Notes: generated from the letters alone by a model not told the origin. A stretch of DNA of 64,000 bases from Dyadobacter chenhuakuii (GCF_023821985.2 NZ_CP098805.1:1240001-1304000), one strand, 5' to 3'. Counted from the stretch's first letter, positions 8,021-18,034 are shown. Made by a program: numbers and translations.

Positions 8021-10342
8021 TTAGGTAGGCCTCACATTCTTTCCTTGCCGCTTGGCGATTGAAAGCAGTAATGCGGGCAGCAGAATAAGGTTTGTACACA
8101 TGGCAACCAGCAGGGTAATGGAAACCATCACACCCATCGCCGCCGTTCCTCCGAAGCTTGATGCTGCGAAAATAGAAAATCCGCAGAACAAGATCACCGC
8201 CGTGTAAATCATGCTAAGCCCGGTTCCGAAAAGGGATTGCGTTACAGCCTGTGAAGGCGTAAGGCCGTTCTTGTGCAACTCCTCGCGATATCGTGTGAGG
8301 AAATAGACAGTTCCGTCCGACGCAATGCCGAATGTAATGCTGAAAATCAAAATAGTGGTCGGCTTGAAATAAATGCCAAAATAACCCATAATCCCGGCTG
8401 TAAGGGCCAATGGGATCAAGCAAGGCAGCTTGGAAAGCAAAATGATCGGGATGGACCTGAAAAGCACCATGCCGACAATGGCGATCAGAACAATCGCGAT
8501 CAGCAAGCTTTCATACAGATTACTAAGCAGATAATCATTGCTTTTAAGGAAAACAAGGCTATGACCTGTTAGGCTCACTTTGTATTTTTCAGGACTAAAT
8601 ATGGAATCCACTTTGGGGCGGATTTTTTGCATAAGCTCCTTAATGCGCTCAGAACCAACGTCGGCCATTTGAAAACTGACACGTGTAACGCTTTTGTCTT
8701 TGCTCAAAAATGCATTCAACTGCTTCGCCGCACCCTGCTGGTCCTGCACGTAACCAGTTAGCTTATTCAGTTCTAAAACGCCTGGTAATGCATAATATTT
8801 AGCATTGCCGCCCCGGTAAGACTGGTATAAAAACCTTGAAGCTTCCACCACCGAAAGCGGTTTGGAAAACTCAGGGAACTTGGCCATCTCATTCTGGAAA
8901 GCCTTTATTTTATAGAGCACTTCGGCCTGGTCAGCGAAAATCCCGTTTGGCTGTTTGGTATCGATCATCACCTCAAACGGCAGTACACCATTGAAGTTTT
9001 TCTCAAAGAATCTCAAATCCGTGTAAACGACATCTTTCTTGGGAAGATCGTCAACAACGTAACCGATGGTCTTTATTTTGGTCATTCCAAAAGCCGAGAT
9101 GATGATCAGCAAAACCATCGCCATATAAATTTCCTTACGGCGATTGTGCACCAGGTAATCGATTTTTCGAAGGAAACCGGAGGCCCATCTACCATCGAGA
9201 TGTTTCAGATGGCGCGCTTTTGGAACGCTCATATAATGCAATGTGATCGGCAAAAGTAGCAGGCAGAGCACATAAGTAGCCATCACACTGATCGCCGCCA
9301 CAACGCCGAATTCGACAAGTAAAATGCTGTTTGTAAAGTAAAATACGCCAAATCCAATCGCGGTGGTCATGTTGGCCAGGAAGGTCGACAAGCCGATCTG
9401 CCGGATCATTTCAAGCAAAGCTTCGTCCTTATTATTATGCGATCGGAGCTCTGCCTGGTATTTATTGATTAAAAAGACGCAGTTAGGAACACCAATTACG
9501 ATCAAAAGCGGAGGAAGAAGGCCGGTAAGTGCAGTGATTTTGTAATTAAAAAGATGCAAAATCCCGACAGAAAACACAACGCCGATCAGCACCACAACAA
9601 TGGATAACAATGTTAGTCTGAGCGACCTGAAAAACGCCCAAAGGATCAGTAATGTCACAAAAACTGCCAGTCCCATGAATAGCTCCATTTCGCCGGAGAT
9701 CTTTTTCATGTTTACTGTGCGGATATAAGGCATCCCGGAATAATGCAGATCCGCCTGATATTTCGTCCCGAATTCTTCGGCCATTGCTTCAATGTCGCTG
9801 ACAATAGTAAGCCTGCGCTTTGAATTCAGTTCTTTGTCGTTGAATGTTACAACGATGAGCGTTGCATTGGTTTTACTATTGAGGACCAGTCCCTCGTAAA
9901 TCGGCAGGTTGGCAATTTCTTTCTGAATGCTGTCCGCCTCGGCCTGCGTGGATGGAATTTGCTTGATAACCGGCGCTACGTCAAACTTTCGGAGGCTGTC
10001 ATTGCGGTTGATCTTATAGACATTTGCAAGTGAAAGCACATTTTTAATGCCCTCGGTGTTCTTAATGCGCTGGGTAAGCTTGCACCAGTCGCGAAATTTA
10101 TTGATCTCAAAAAGCTGCGGATCCTGCCAGCCGATCACCATCACGCTGCCATCTTCTCCGAAGAGTTTCCTGAAATCCTGATATTCTTTTTCAACCGGAT
10201 CGTTGGAAGGCAATATTCGTGCAAAATTGTAAGAGAGTTCGATCTTGCTGGCCTGATATGCCATGAAAACCGTTGAAACAAATACCAGTGCAACCCACAA
10301 AAGCCGGTAGCGGATAATGTAAGTTGCTATTTTATTCCACAT
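8021..10342 (-). CDS. RND/MMPL family exporter with two sterol-sensing-like halves
   Basis: A 773-residue inner-membrane protein. It has one N-terminal membrane segment (LLWVALVFVSTVFMAYQAS), a large periplasmic loop, and about five membrane helices near residues 215-370 (MGLAVFVTLLILWAFF onward). A second loop and a second helical bundle near residues 600-760 follow, which is the duplicated architecture of MMPL/HpnN-like RND proteins (COG1033). GVPNCVFLINKYQAEL and FGIASDGTVYFLTRYREEL are the paired loops after helix 4 of each half; the second carries a conserved Asp in the proton pathway. Such proteins export lipids or hydrophobic compounds. No partner periplasmic or outer membrane gene is adjacent. 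Confidence 0.88.
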   Translation of the reverse strand: MWNKIATYIIRYRLLWVALVFVSTVFMAYQASKIELSYNFARILPSNDPVEKEYQDFRKLFGEDGSVMVIGWQDPQLFEINKFRDWCKLTQRIKNTEGIKNVLSLANVYKINRNDSLRKFDVAPVIKQIPSTQAEADSIQKEIANLPIYEGLVLNSKTNATLIVVTFNDKELNSKRRLTIVSDIEAMAEEFGTKYQADLHYSGMPYIRTVNMKKISGEMELFMGLAVFVTLLILWAFFRSLRLTLLSIVVVLIGVVFSVGILHLFNYKITALTGLLPPLLIVIGVPNCVFLINKYQAELRSHNNKDEALLEMIRQIGLSTFLANMTTAIGFGVFYFTNSILLVEFGVVAAISVMATYVLCLLLLPITLHYMSVPKARHLKHLDGRWASGFLRKIDYLVHNRRKEIYMAMVLLIIISAFGMTKIKTIGYVVDDLPKKDVVYTDLRFFEKNFNGVLPFEVMIDTKQPNGIFADQAEVLYKIKAFQNEMAKFPEFSKPLSVVEASRFLYQSYRGGNAKYYALPGVLELNKLTGYVQDQQGAAKQLNAFLSKDKSVTRVSFQMADVGSERIKELMQKIRPKVDSIFSPEKYKVSLTGHSLVFLKSNDYLLSNLYESLLIAIVLIAIVGMVLFRSIPIILLSKLPCLIPLALTAGIMGYFGIYFKPTTILIFSITFGIASDGTVYFLTRYREELHKNGLTPSQAVTQSLFGTGLSMIYTAVILFCGFSIFAASSFGGTAAMGVMVSITLLVAMCTNLILLPALLLSIAKRQGKNVRPT

Positions 10343-10460
10343 AATAAATTAGTCAGTTCCACAAAAAGGTGCAAATATACGGACAGGGAAGCGAAAGTGA
10401 GACTTTTCACGAGATATATCCGGCTTTGAAGATGTTTACAAAAGACGATCCAATTGACAT

Positions 10461-11654
10461 TTAGAGACTTTGCAAACCGGCAATTTTTTCGAGATGATGG
10501 TAACCAATGCCAAAATACTGCTTGGCCTCCTGAATCTTTTTAAGTATTCCCGGCTGATCAGCCATGTTGCGCTTGTCTTTTGTTCCAACAATCATGACGT
10601 TTTTCGGTGTGTGGGCGTCAGAAATGAATTCAAAAACTTTGGTTTTATATCCGAAGTATTCCAGGATCATTGCCCGGATCCCGTCCGTAACCATCTCAGC
10701 CTGCCGTTCGAGGAATATCCCGTATCGGGTAAGAAACTGAACATCGTTCCCGGTTTTGCTTTTTTCCATTTCCCGGCGGATCTGTTTGTGACAACAAGGC
10801 GCCACGACGATCAGGTCTGCGCCGGCGGAAATGCCTTTGAAGATGGCATCGTCCGTGGCTGTGTCACATGCATGAAGCGCAATGAGAAGATTGACGTTCT
10901 TGCTGTCAAAATTTTCAATTGTCCCTTCCTCAAAATGCAGATTTTCAAAGTTTGAATGCTGCGCGATCTCGTTGCATAATGCCACAAGGTCCTGCCGGAA
11001 TTCCACACCCGTAACATGCGCGTCGACATGCAGGACGTTTTTCAGATAATCGTAGAGGGCGAATGTGAGATAACCCTTTCCTGAGCCCATATCGGCCACA
11101 TTAAGCTGCTTATCGGTAGGTATTTCTTTAATCAGCGCGCTTAAAATTTCAATGTAATGATTGATCTGCCGAAATTTATCCTGCGCCTTTTTGAAGACAT
11201 TCCCGTCTTTGTCGGTAATGTTCAGCTCATGCAAATAGCTTTTATTCTCGCTGCTGATCAGCCTGCTTTTGCTGTGATCGTGTTCTGGAAGAGGCACTTC
11301 TTTTGTATCGGTAACCTTCTTTTTAAGGGTAATTTTGTTGTTTTTCAGAATCTCGAATTGCAATTCTTCTGCTTCGGTGAAGAGTGTGCCAACGTGGAAG
11401 TCCTTTGCAATAAGCTCTTCAAAAAGTGTTCTGGTTTCGTCCAGACTGTAATTTTTGACAATGTCCCTTGTCTTATATCGGTAAGTAAAACTGAACTTCT
11501 CTTCTTTTTTAATCAGAACCCTTCTCACATAAATGTTTTTCAGGTTCTCCTCAGATCCCTTATAATTCCCGAGGGAGAGCTTTATAAAGGAATTGTTTGA
11601 AATACTCTGTTCAAATGCGTTAATAAATTCTTCTACTCTTGGCAAAATATTCAT
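10461..11654 (-). CDS. Class I SAM-dependent methyltransferase (Methyltransf_32-like)
   Basis: A 397-residue protein. The SAM-binding motif NVADMGSGKGYLTFALYDYL lies near residue 190, followed by LLIALHACDTATDDAI and VVAPCCHKQIRREM. These fit the METTL25/TRM13-like Methyltransf_32 family, in which the PCCHK-type motif is conserved. The first 150 residues are a separate, less recognisable domain. The substrate is likely RNA or protein but is not readable from the sequence. It starts 21 bp after the TPR histidine kinase gene on the same strand, so the two are probably co-transcribed. Confidence 0.8.
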   Translation of the reverse strand: MNILPRVEEFINAFEQSISNNSFIKLSLGNYKGSEENLKNIYVRRVLIKKEEKFSFTYRYKTRDIVKNYSLDETRTLFEELIAKDFHVGTLFTEAEELQFEILKNNKITLKKKVTDTKEVPLPEHDHSKSRLISSENKSYLHELNITDKDGNVFKKAQDKFRQINHYIEILSALIKEIPTDKQLNVADMGSGKGYLTFALYDYLKNVLHVDAHVTGVEFRQDLVALCNEIAQHSNFENLHFEEGTIENFDSKNVNLLIALHACDTATDDAIFKGISAGADLIVVAPCCHKQIRREMEKSKTGNDVQFLTRYGIFLERQAEMVTDGIRAMILEYFGYKTKVFEFISDAHTPKNVMIVGTKDKRNMADQPGILKKIQEAKQYFGIGYHHLEKIAGLQSL

Positions 11655-11675
11655 AGATAAGGATGCTCTTGTTCG

Positions 11676-13469
11676 TTAAATCAGGGTCTTCGGGATTTCA
11701 ATGTCAACTTTCAGTCCCTTGGGCTGCTGACTGATGATCTGCACTTTCCCGCGCAGACTTTCTACTCGGTTCTTCACATTTTTAAGCCCTACACCTTGCC
11801 GCGAAGGCTCCACCATGCCATTGCCATTGTCAATGATCGTCAGGTGAATGTTCTTGTTTTCGGTGAGGTTAATGCTTGCCTTGTTCGCGCCGGAATGCTT
11901 GATAATGTTGTTGGTGAGTTCCAGAACAATGCTGTAAAGCTCAAATTCCGTCTTGTTATTCAAACGATGCGACATGCCGGAAACATTAAAACTGAATTCG
12001 ATATTCTTGTTCTCGTTCATCTTGTCGATCAGCCGGTGCATTGCCATCACGAGCCCGTGCTCTTCCAGTTCGGGCGGCATCAGGTTGTGTGACAGGCTGC
12101 GTACTTCCCGGTAAGCTGCGCCTACCATCTGATGTACGCTTTCATAGATTTTTTGCTCCTCCGGTGAAAGCACTTTTTTATCAATACCAAACAAATACCA
12201 GTTCAATGAGGCAAGCGTTCCGCCCAGGTTGTCATGGAGTTCGGCTGCAACACGTTTACGCTCAATCGCTTGCCCACGCGCCATCGCTTCGCTGATCTCC
12301 GCATTCTTCCTGCGCAGTTTCTTGTTGTTAAACCAGAGAAATGCAGCAAATGCAATGATCAGACATGAAAAACCAATCAGAAACCGCTGCACAGTGCGCT
12401 GCTCGGCAATGATCTTATTCTGAATTTGCGAGTCCATGATCTGATTGTCATAGCTCAGCTGAAACATGGTGTATTGTCTCTGAACATATTCCGTGTGAAG
12501 CATACGCCGGTTGAAGATCACCTTTTCCATGTAATCGAGCGCTTCCCGGAACATTTTCTTGTTCTTATAGGCCCGCGCGAGCGATAGTAACGCCCAGTTG
12601 GTCTGCTGCGAAGAGTGGAATATTGTTGAATAATCCAGCGCGCGTGCGGCAGTCGTGATCGCCAGCTCGTTCTGATTGCTCAGGCAATAAATGTTGGCCA
12701 GATCATTCAGTACATTAAGCTCTCCGTAACGGTTGTTTATTTTCTGAAACAGCACAAGCGAGCGTTTCAGCAAATCCTCCGCTTGTTCGCGTTCTTTCCG
12801 GATGACGTGCAGGTAACCCCGGTTTTGGAGCACCGTAGCCCGGCCCCAATCCGAGTTCATCTTGTCAAAACGCGCATAAGCCTGCTCATAATAGGGGATC
12901 GCCTCTGCAAACAAGCTTTTTTCCCGGTAAGAATTTCCCAGGGCATTGATGCAAGTCGCAGCCGAGCTGTCCTCGCCAAGCTCTTCAAAAATGGCGATGG
13001 CCTGCCGGTAATTTATCTGTGCGGAATCCCACTGCCGGTATTCAGAATAGCTTTCGGCAAGGAAATACTTTGAGTAAGCTGTGTAAAAGGGCAGGTCTTT
13101 GGACAGCGACATGGTTTCGTTAGAGAGCTCCCGGAGCACGTCATAACTGCCATCCATCAGATAGTAAGTGCTTAATAAATTGTAAGCGAGTATTTTACCT
13201 TTGCTCCACCGGTGTTTCTGTGAAAGTCTCAACACATGTTTGGAATAAAACATGGCCTTTTCAGCATCCTGAAACAAATATTCTTTCGCGAACTGGTGAT
13301 ATTTTAAGATCAGGACGGTGTCTTCTGCAAAACCCTCGACGGGGACAGCTTCAACGACCTCTTTCTTTGCACCAACACTATCATTATGGTCAGAAACAGA
13401 AGTACAACGACTCCCGCTTACCAGCGTTGCCAAAGACAAGATCGTTAAAAGTCTGTACAAATTACCCAT
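11676..13469 (-). CDS. TPR-containing sensor histidine kinase (HisKA_3/NarX type)
   Basis: A 597-residue sensor. It has an N-terminal signal segment (LLTILSLATLVSG), then periplasmic TPR-like helical repeats at about residues 55-345, one membrane helix at 362-380 and a coiled linker. The HisKA_3 box AAELHDNLGGTLASLNWYL carries the phosphoacceptor His412. The HATPase domain shows the N box ELTNNIIKHSGANKA, the G1 box IIDNGNGM and the G2 box QGVGLKNVKNR. It should pass an envelope signal to a LuxR-type response regulator. None is adjacent, so it is an orphan kinase here. Confidence 0.9.
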   Translation of the reverse strand: MGNLYRLLTILSLATLVSGSRCTSVSDHNDSVGAKKEVVEAVPVEGFAEDTVLILKYHQFAKEYLFQDAEKAMFYSKHVLRLSQKHRWSKGKILAYNLLSTYYLMDGSYDVLRELSNETMSLSKDLPFYTAYSKYFLAESYSEYRQWDSAQINYRQAIAIFEELGEDSSAATCINALGNSYREKSLFAEAIPYYEQAYARFDKMNSDWGRATVLQNRGYLHVIRKEREQAEDLLKRSLVLFQKINNRYGELNVLNDLANIYCLSNQNELAITTAARALDYSTIFHSSQQTNWALLSLARAYKNKKMFREALDYMEKVIFNRRMLHTEYVQRQYTMFQLSYDNQIMDSQIQNKIIAEQRTVQRFLIGFSCLIIAFAAFLWFNNKKLRRKNAEISEAMARGQAIERKRVAAELHDNLGGTLASLNWYLFGIDKKVLSPEEQKIYESVHQMVGAAYREVRSLSHNLMPPELEEHGLVMAMHRLIDKMNENKNIEFSFNVSGMSHRLNNKTEFELYSIVLELTNNIIKHSGANKASINLTENKNIHLTIIDNGNGMVEPSRQGVGLKNVKNRVESLRGKVQIISQQPKGLKVDIEIPKTLI

Positions 13470-13636
13470 AGACTAAACTGCCGCTACGGGTAAAATGGGC
13501 CACCAGAAGCAGCAAGTGTAGGTTTTCATATAGGTCGTCGAGTGTAGATTAGAGATCCAAAGATAAAAAGTAATTATAAAAGCGCAGGACTATCGGGCCT
13601 TAAAAGTGAGGGATGTGGTATATTTCCCGCAAAAAA

Positions 13637-14260
13637 TTACAATTTACTTACAAAAGGGTTGTCTTTTATATAAAACCGGTAAAGCAACTCTTTACCGACA
13701 TTAATTCCAATGCGTACAGACGATCCGATTTCAAGATCCTGCACTTCCCGATCATGAATGTACAGGGGCCCGCCAGTCAATAATATGTTGTTGTGCAACG
13801 ATCTTTCTATGCCCATGGCCCTTGCCAGATTTCCCGGACCTTTGCACAACTCATTTACTTTCAACTGCTTCGTGCGGATTTTCGGGGCCGTCTTGCCGGG
13901 GATCAGCGACCGGCGCAATTCCATCAACTCAATGCCTTTTACGGGCTGCAACGCGCGGATCAGCACTGCCTCGCCGATGCCTTCGTGGTTGCTGACCACA
14001 TTAAAACATTCGTACATACCGTAGATCAGATATACGTAGCTCGTGCCCGCAATCCCATACATGGGTTCCGTACGCGCTGTGCGCCTGTTGTATGCGTGAC
14101 AGGCAGGATCATCGGAAAGATAAGCTTCGGTTTCAACGATAATACCGCTGGTAACGCCATCCGGACTCTCATGAACGAGCTCGCAGCCCAGTAATTTCTC
14201 CGCCAGCGAGCGCGTGTCATAAGCAGCGTAAAAAGATAATGGCAGTATGCTATCCGGCAC
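13637..14260 (-). CDS. DNA-3-methyladenine glycosylase (AAG/MPG family)
   Basis: A 207-residue protein of the expected length for the Aag family. Recognisable blocks are SLAEKLLGCELVHE, IIVETEAYLSDDPACHAYN with the catalytic Glu, RTEPMYGIAGTSYVYLIYGM with the intercalating Tyr region, and CKGPGNLARAMGI. It removes alkylated purines such as 3-methyladenine and hypoxanthine and starts base excision repair. It is the last gene of a minus-strand run pdxA-yicC-mpg; the yicC stop is 3 bp upstream of this start. Confidence 0.93.
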   Translation of the reverse strand: MPDSILPLSFYAAYDTRSLAEKLLGCELVHESPDGVTSGIIVETEAYLSDDPACHAYNRRTARTEPMYGIAGTSYVYLIYGMYECFNVVSNHEGIGEAVLIRALQPVKGIELMELRRSLIPGKTAPKIRTKQLKVNELCKGPGNLARAMGIERSLHNNILLTGGPLYIHDREVQDLEIGSSVRIGINVGKELLYRFYIKDNPFVSKL

Positions 14261-14263
14261 CGG

Positions 14264-15151
14264 TTAGATAATGTTCATAGTTTGTTCCTTGATCTTTTCA
14301 AGCTCATCCTTCATTTGAACAACCAAATGCTGGATCGTTGCATCATTCGCTTTCGAGCCGATTGTATTGATCTCACGGCCGATTTCCTGTGCTATGAAGT
14401 TCAGCTTTTTACCGTTGCTTTCAGGCGATTGCAATGTTTCTGTGAAATAGGTAAGGTGGTTGGCAAGCCTAATTTTCTCTTCCGAAATGTCAAATTTCTC
14501 TACGTAATAGATCAGTTCCTGCTCAAATCGGTTGGTATCGAAGTTATCATCCGCAAGAAGCTCCCTGATCTGCTTTTCAAGCCGCTCGCGAACAGCCGGA
14601 ATTCTTAATTTGTCTTGCTCGGAAACGCTGTTCAGCAAAGTTTGAATGGTGTTAATATACTCTGTGAACTTGTCAGAGGTCATTTTGCCTTCCTGCTCCC
14701 TGAAAACCGAGCATTTGCGGATCGCTTCCATCACAGCCACTTTAATCTGCGTCCAGTCATTTTCTTTGCTGGAATCATCAACCGTTTCGTTATTATAAGC
14801 GTTAGGCATTTGCAGCGCAATGCGGAACAATTCCGTAAAATCCGGGCTGAACCCAATGGCTGACGCAGTATCAGAAAGGTCTGTATAGTAGGCATTTACC
14901 AGCGCTCTGTTAACAGAAGTTGAAGCAACTGTTTTTCCAACCGGCTGAACTGTCAATGTAAACTCAACTTTACCGCGTTCAAGCGACTGAGTGAGCAAGT
15001 TGCGGATCTCGATTTCGCGTTCAGAAAACTGCCTTGGAATGCGGCAGTAAATGTCCAGAAACTTAGAATTCAGCGTTTTTATTTCAACCGTAACATTTAT
15101 GGAATCGGATTCGATGTTGGATACACCGTATCCGGTCATTGATTTTAACAT
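14264..15151 (-). CDS. YicC-family endoribonuclease
   Basis: A 295-residue protein beginning MLKSMTGYGVSN, the hallmark of the YicC/YloC family. It also has the internal EIKTLNSKFLDIYCRIP and the C-terminal GKKLNFIAQEIGREINTIGSKAND (DUF1732). Family members assemble into oligomers and cleave RNA; some act with PNPase on small RNAs. It is cytosolic. It lies 60 bp downstream of pdxA and 3 bp upstream of the glycosylase gene. Confidence 0.93.
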   Translation of the reverse strand: MLKSMTGYGVSNIESDSINVTVEIKTLNSKFLDIYCRIPRQFSEREIEIRNLLTQSLERGKVEFTLTVQPVGKTVASTSVNRALVNAYYTDLSDTASAIGFSPDFTELFRIALQMPNAYNNETVDDSSKENDWTQIKVAVMEAIRKCSVFREQEGKMTSDKFTEYINTIQTLLNSVSEQDKLRIPAVRERLEKQIRELLADDNFDTNRFEQELIYYVEKFDISEEKIRLANHLTYFTETLQSPESNGKKLNFIAQEIGREINTIGSKANDATIQHLVVQMKDELEKIKEQTMNII

Positions 15152-15211
15152 TGGTTTTTGATCTAGGTAAAATGGATGTAAAGCACCGCCCCGTAAGCCA
15201 GCCGCCGAGTG

Positions 15212-16321
15212 TTAGTTATTAAACCGCTGCTTTCCCCCGGACTTGGCAGGATGCTGGCTTTCAGATTGTTGTGGTTTTGAAATTAATGCATGCTTATTAA
15301 TATCCTCGTTCACCACCCGGAACCTGGAAACGTCGCATGCCAGGTAAATGGCTTGAAGCAAGGAGCCGGGTTCTGCTATATTTTTGCCTGCAATGTTGTA
15401 GGCCGTTCCGTGATCAGGGGAAGTTCTTACCGCCGAAAGTCCGGCTGTGAAGTTCACACCTTCGTTGAATGCAAGGGTTTTAAAAGGAATCAAACCCTGG
15501 TCGTGATACATGGCTAAGACAGCGTCGTACTGCTTGTAAGTAGCGGCAGCAAAGAAGCCATCTGCCGGAAAAGGACCGAATACAAGGTTGCCTTTTTCCT
15601 TAAAATTCTTGATTACGGGCGTAATGACATCTATTTCTTCGTTTCCAAGCAAACCGTTTTCCCCGGCGTGCGGGTTAAGCCCCAGTAAGGCCAGTTTGGG
15701 TTTTTTTATGCCAAAATCCCCTTTCAACGATTGCAACATCTGCTCAATTTTAGCCGTCAGCTTCTCGGTTGTAACATTGGTGCTGACCTTGTCAAGCGGA
15801 ATGTGCCCAGACAGAACGCCAACGCGAAGTTCGCCGGAGACCATAAACATTAACGCATCTTCTTTGCCGAAAGACTGCGCCAGAAACTCCGTATGACCCG
15901 GAAATTTGAAATCTTCACTCTGAATGTTGTCCTTATTGATCGGCCCTGTTACCAGCGCCTGTATTTTTCCTTCTTTCAGGTCTTCGACGGCTCTTTTCAA
16001 TGATGCAAAAGATCCTTGTCCTGCCTCCGGGGTTATCTTTCCTGGCTGGATTTCGGTTTGATGGTCGTGCCAGCAAGTGATGACGTTGGTAAGCTTCGGA
16101 TTGGCCTGATCTGCTTTTTGAATGCCGTGTAAAGTCCATTCTTTCATTTCAAACAGATTGCGATACTGGTTAAGCACGCGCAACGATCCGTAAATGATGG
16201 GTGTGCACAATTTTGCTAACTGATTCCCTTCTAGTGCTTTGAGTATAACTTCCGGCCCGATTCCGTTGTAATCGCCTAATGTAATTCCTATAACAGGTTT
16301 ATCGCTGATTTGATCGCTCAT
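15212..16321 (-). CDS. pdxA: 4-hydroxythreonine-4-phosphate dehydrogenase PdxA
   Basis: A 369-residue NAD-dependent enzyme of the DXP-dependent vitamin B6 pathway, converting 4-phosphohydroxy-L-threonine to the precursor of aminoacetone phosphate. Signature blocks are GITLGDYNGIGPEVILKAL near the start, FPGHTEFLAQSFG with a metal-ligand His, LGLNPHAGENGLLG, and AMYHDQGLIPFKTLAF with a second metal His. The extreme C-terminus (SQHPAKSGGKQRFNN) is a basic tail beyond the usual fold. The start overlaps no gene and faces the divergent 2-hydroxyacid dehydrogenase. Confidence 0.95.
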   Translation of the reverse strand: MSDQISDKPVIGITLGDYNGIGPEVILKALEGNQLAKLCTPIIYGSLRVLNQYRNLFEMKEWTLHGIQKADQANPKLTNVITCWHDHQTEIQPGKITPEAGQGSFASLKRAVEDLKEGKIQALVTGPINKDNIQSEDFKFPGHTEFLAQSFGKEDALMFMVSGELRVGVLSGHIPLDKVSTNVTTEKLTAKIEQMLQSLKGDFGIKKPKLALLGLNPHAGENGLLGNEEIDVITPVIKNFKEKGNLVFGPFPADGFFAAATYKQYDAVLAMYHDQGLIPFKTLAFNEGVNFTAGLSAVRTSPDHGTAYNIAGKNIAEPGSLLQAIYLACDVSRFRVVNEDINKHALISKPQQSESQHPAKSGGKQRFNN

Positions 16322-16416
16322 GTAGGTTTAATGCTGTTGTAACTGTTCTTCTGAGTAATTCTGTATTACTTTTGCGCAATGTCTGACCGGCAAGTTACAA
16401 AAAATCCCGTGCTCCT

Positions 16417-17343
16417 ATGAAAATCCTGATCGCAGACTCTATGCATCCCTCGCTTTTTGAAATGTTACGGGATGAAGGCTGGGATTATTCCTATCACCCG
16501 GAATTCCGCCGGGAAGATATATTAGACAACATTGCGGGTTACGCAGGGCTCATGATCCGCAGCAAAACGAATGTTGACGAAGAAATGCTTGCTGCGGCAA
16601 CCGATCTGCGATTTATAGCCAGGGCAGGAGCAGGGCTCGACCTCATCGATCTGGAAGCCGCTGCAAAACGCGACATAGAAGTTTTCCACGCTGGAACTGG
16701 GAACCGCGATGCCGTGGCTGAACACGCAGTTGGAATGCTGCTTGCCCTTTTTAACAACATATTACGGGCCGACCGCCAGGTTCGCAGCGGAACATGGGAC
16801 CGGGAAGGAAATAGAGGCGTGGAGCTTTTGAAAAAAACCGTGGGCATTATTGGCTACGGAAACAATGGTTCTGCCACTGCCCGGCGACTGAGCGGATTTG
16901 GCTGCCGCGTGCTTGCGTATGACAAATACCGTGACAATTACAGCGACGCCTACGCCACTGAATCCAGTCTGGAAGAGATTATGCAGCAAGCGGACGTTAT
17001 AAGCCTGCACATTCCATTGACGGAGATTACGCGTTATATCGTCAATGATGATTTTGTAAACAATTTTTCCAAGCCTTTTTACTTAGTAAACCTTTCACGG
17101 GGCGAAACTGTGAGCCTTGACGCAGTTGTCAATGGATTAAAGTCCGGTAAGATCCTGGGTGCTTGTCTGGATGTGTTGGAAAATGAAAAGATCAGCAAAC
17201 TGACGGACGGGCAACAGGAGACATTCGATTACCTGCGGGCCTCGGATAATGTAGTGCTCACCCCGCACATTGCAGGCTGGACACATGAGAGTTACGTACG
17301 TATCAATGAAGTGTTGATTGAACAGATACGGAGCTGGATCTGA
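16417..17343 (+). CDS. D-2-hydroxyacid dehydrogenase (NAD-dependent, phosphoglycerate-dehydrogenase-like)
   Basis: A 308-residue two-domain oxidoreductase. The Rossmann motif VGIIGYGNNGSATARRL lies near residues 142-158. The catalytic Arg lies in LVNLSRGETV, a Glu near residue 255 and the catalytic His in LTPHIAGWTHES. It reduces a 2-keto acid or oxidises a D-2-hydroxy acid. It lacks the ACT domain of long SerA forms, so whether it is the serine-pathway enzyme or another reductase is open. A TAnnTTTG-like box (TACTTTTG, 16367-16374) lies 43 bp upstream of the start. Confidence 0.85.
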   Translation: MKILIADSMHPSLFEMLRDEGWDYSYHPEFRREDILDNIAGYAGLMIRSKTNVDEEMLAAATDLRFIARAGAGLDLIDLEAAAKRDIEVFHAGTGNRDAVAEHAVGMLLALFNNILRADRQVRSGTWDREGNRGVELLKKTVGIIGYGNNGSATARRLSGFGCRVLAYDKYRDNYSDAYATESSLEEIMQQADVISLHIPLTEITRYIVNDDFVNNFSKPFYLVNLSRGETVSLDAVVNGLKSGKILGACLDVLENEKISKLTDGQQETFDYLRASDNVVLTPHIAGWTHESYVRINEVLIEQIRSWI

Positions 17344-17410
17344 CCAAAACATCGACTTTCAACAAACCAAACAGTGACTGTCACAGTCAAAACGGAACCG
17401 GCTATAAACA

Positions 17411-17435
17411 AATATGCCGACCAAAGGTCGGCACG
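17411..17435 (-). terminator. Possible terminator of rplY
   Basis: GCCGACC (17416-17422) and GGTCGGC (17426-17432) form a 7-bp stem with a 3-nt loop. On the minus strand it is followed by the A/T-rich ATATTTGTTTATA, not a clean T run. It lies between two convergent genes. Confidence 0.45.
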
Positions 17436-17467
17436 TTTGCATCTATTAGCCATGAAAAATAAAATAC

Positions 17468-18034
17468 TTACTTACCAAGTGTACCTCTCAGTGCACGTGG
17501 GATCTCAACTGAAGCAATCGGGTTGCTTGCGGCTGTTAATATAACGAAATTTTCAGCCTTAACTGCACCAACCTTAACAGATTTTCCTAAATCCAGCTCA
17601 GTTACATCAACATCTACGTAGTCTGGAATGTTCTCAGCCAAACCTTGTACACGCAATTTACGCAATTTTTGGTTCATTTTACCACCTTTCATAACACCAG
17701 ATGATGTACCAGTCAATTTAACGGGAACGTCAACTTTAATTTCTTTGCCGTCAACGATCTGCAAGAAATCCGCGTGGATCAATGAGTCGTTAACAGGGTG
17801 AAATTGTCTTTCCTGCAAGATGGCATTATATAGAGTACCCTCGATATTGAGCGTAACATTAAAAATATCCGGTGTGAAAAGCAACTCGCGGAACAACATA
17901 GCCGGTGCATAAAAATGAACCTGCTCAGCTCCACCATACAGCACAGACGGAACATAACCTTGTGAACGTAGTTCGGTCGCTTCCGTCTTGCCGAGATTCG
18001 CTCTTTTAAACCCTACAATCTCATGCGTTTTCAT
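17468..18034 (-). CDS. rplY: 50S ribosomal protein L25 (long CTC/TL5 form)
   Basis: A 188-residue protein: the N-terminal 5S rRNA-binding L25 domain (EIVGFKRANLGKTEATELRSQGYVPSVLYGG) followed by the TL5 beta domain (EIKVDVPVKLTGTSSGVMKGG, near residues 95-115). This two-domain form is the common one outside enterobacteria. It binds 5S rRNA in the large subunit. It lies 37 bp downstream of prs on the same strand, a widely conserved pairing. Confidence 0.95.
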   Translation of the reverse strand: MKTHEIVGFKRANLGKTEATELRSQGYVPSVLYGGAEQVHFYAPAMLFRELLFTPDIFNVTLNIEGTLYNAILQERQFHPVNDSLIHADFLQIVDGKEIKVDVPVKLTGTSSGVMKGGKMNQKLRKLRVQGLAENIPDYVDVDVTELDLGKSVKVGAVKAENFVILTAASNPIASVEIPRALRGTLGK

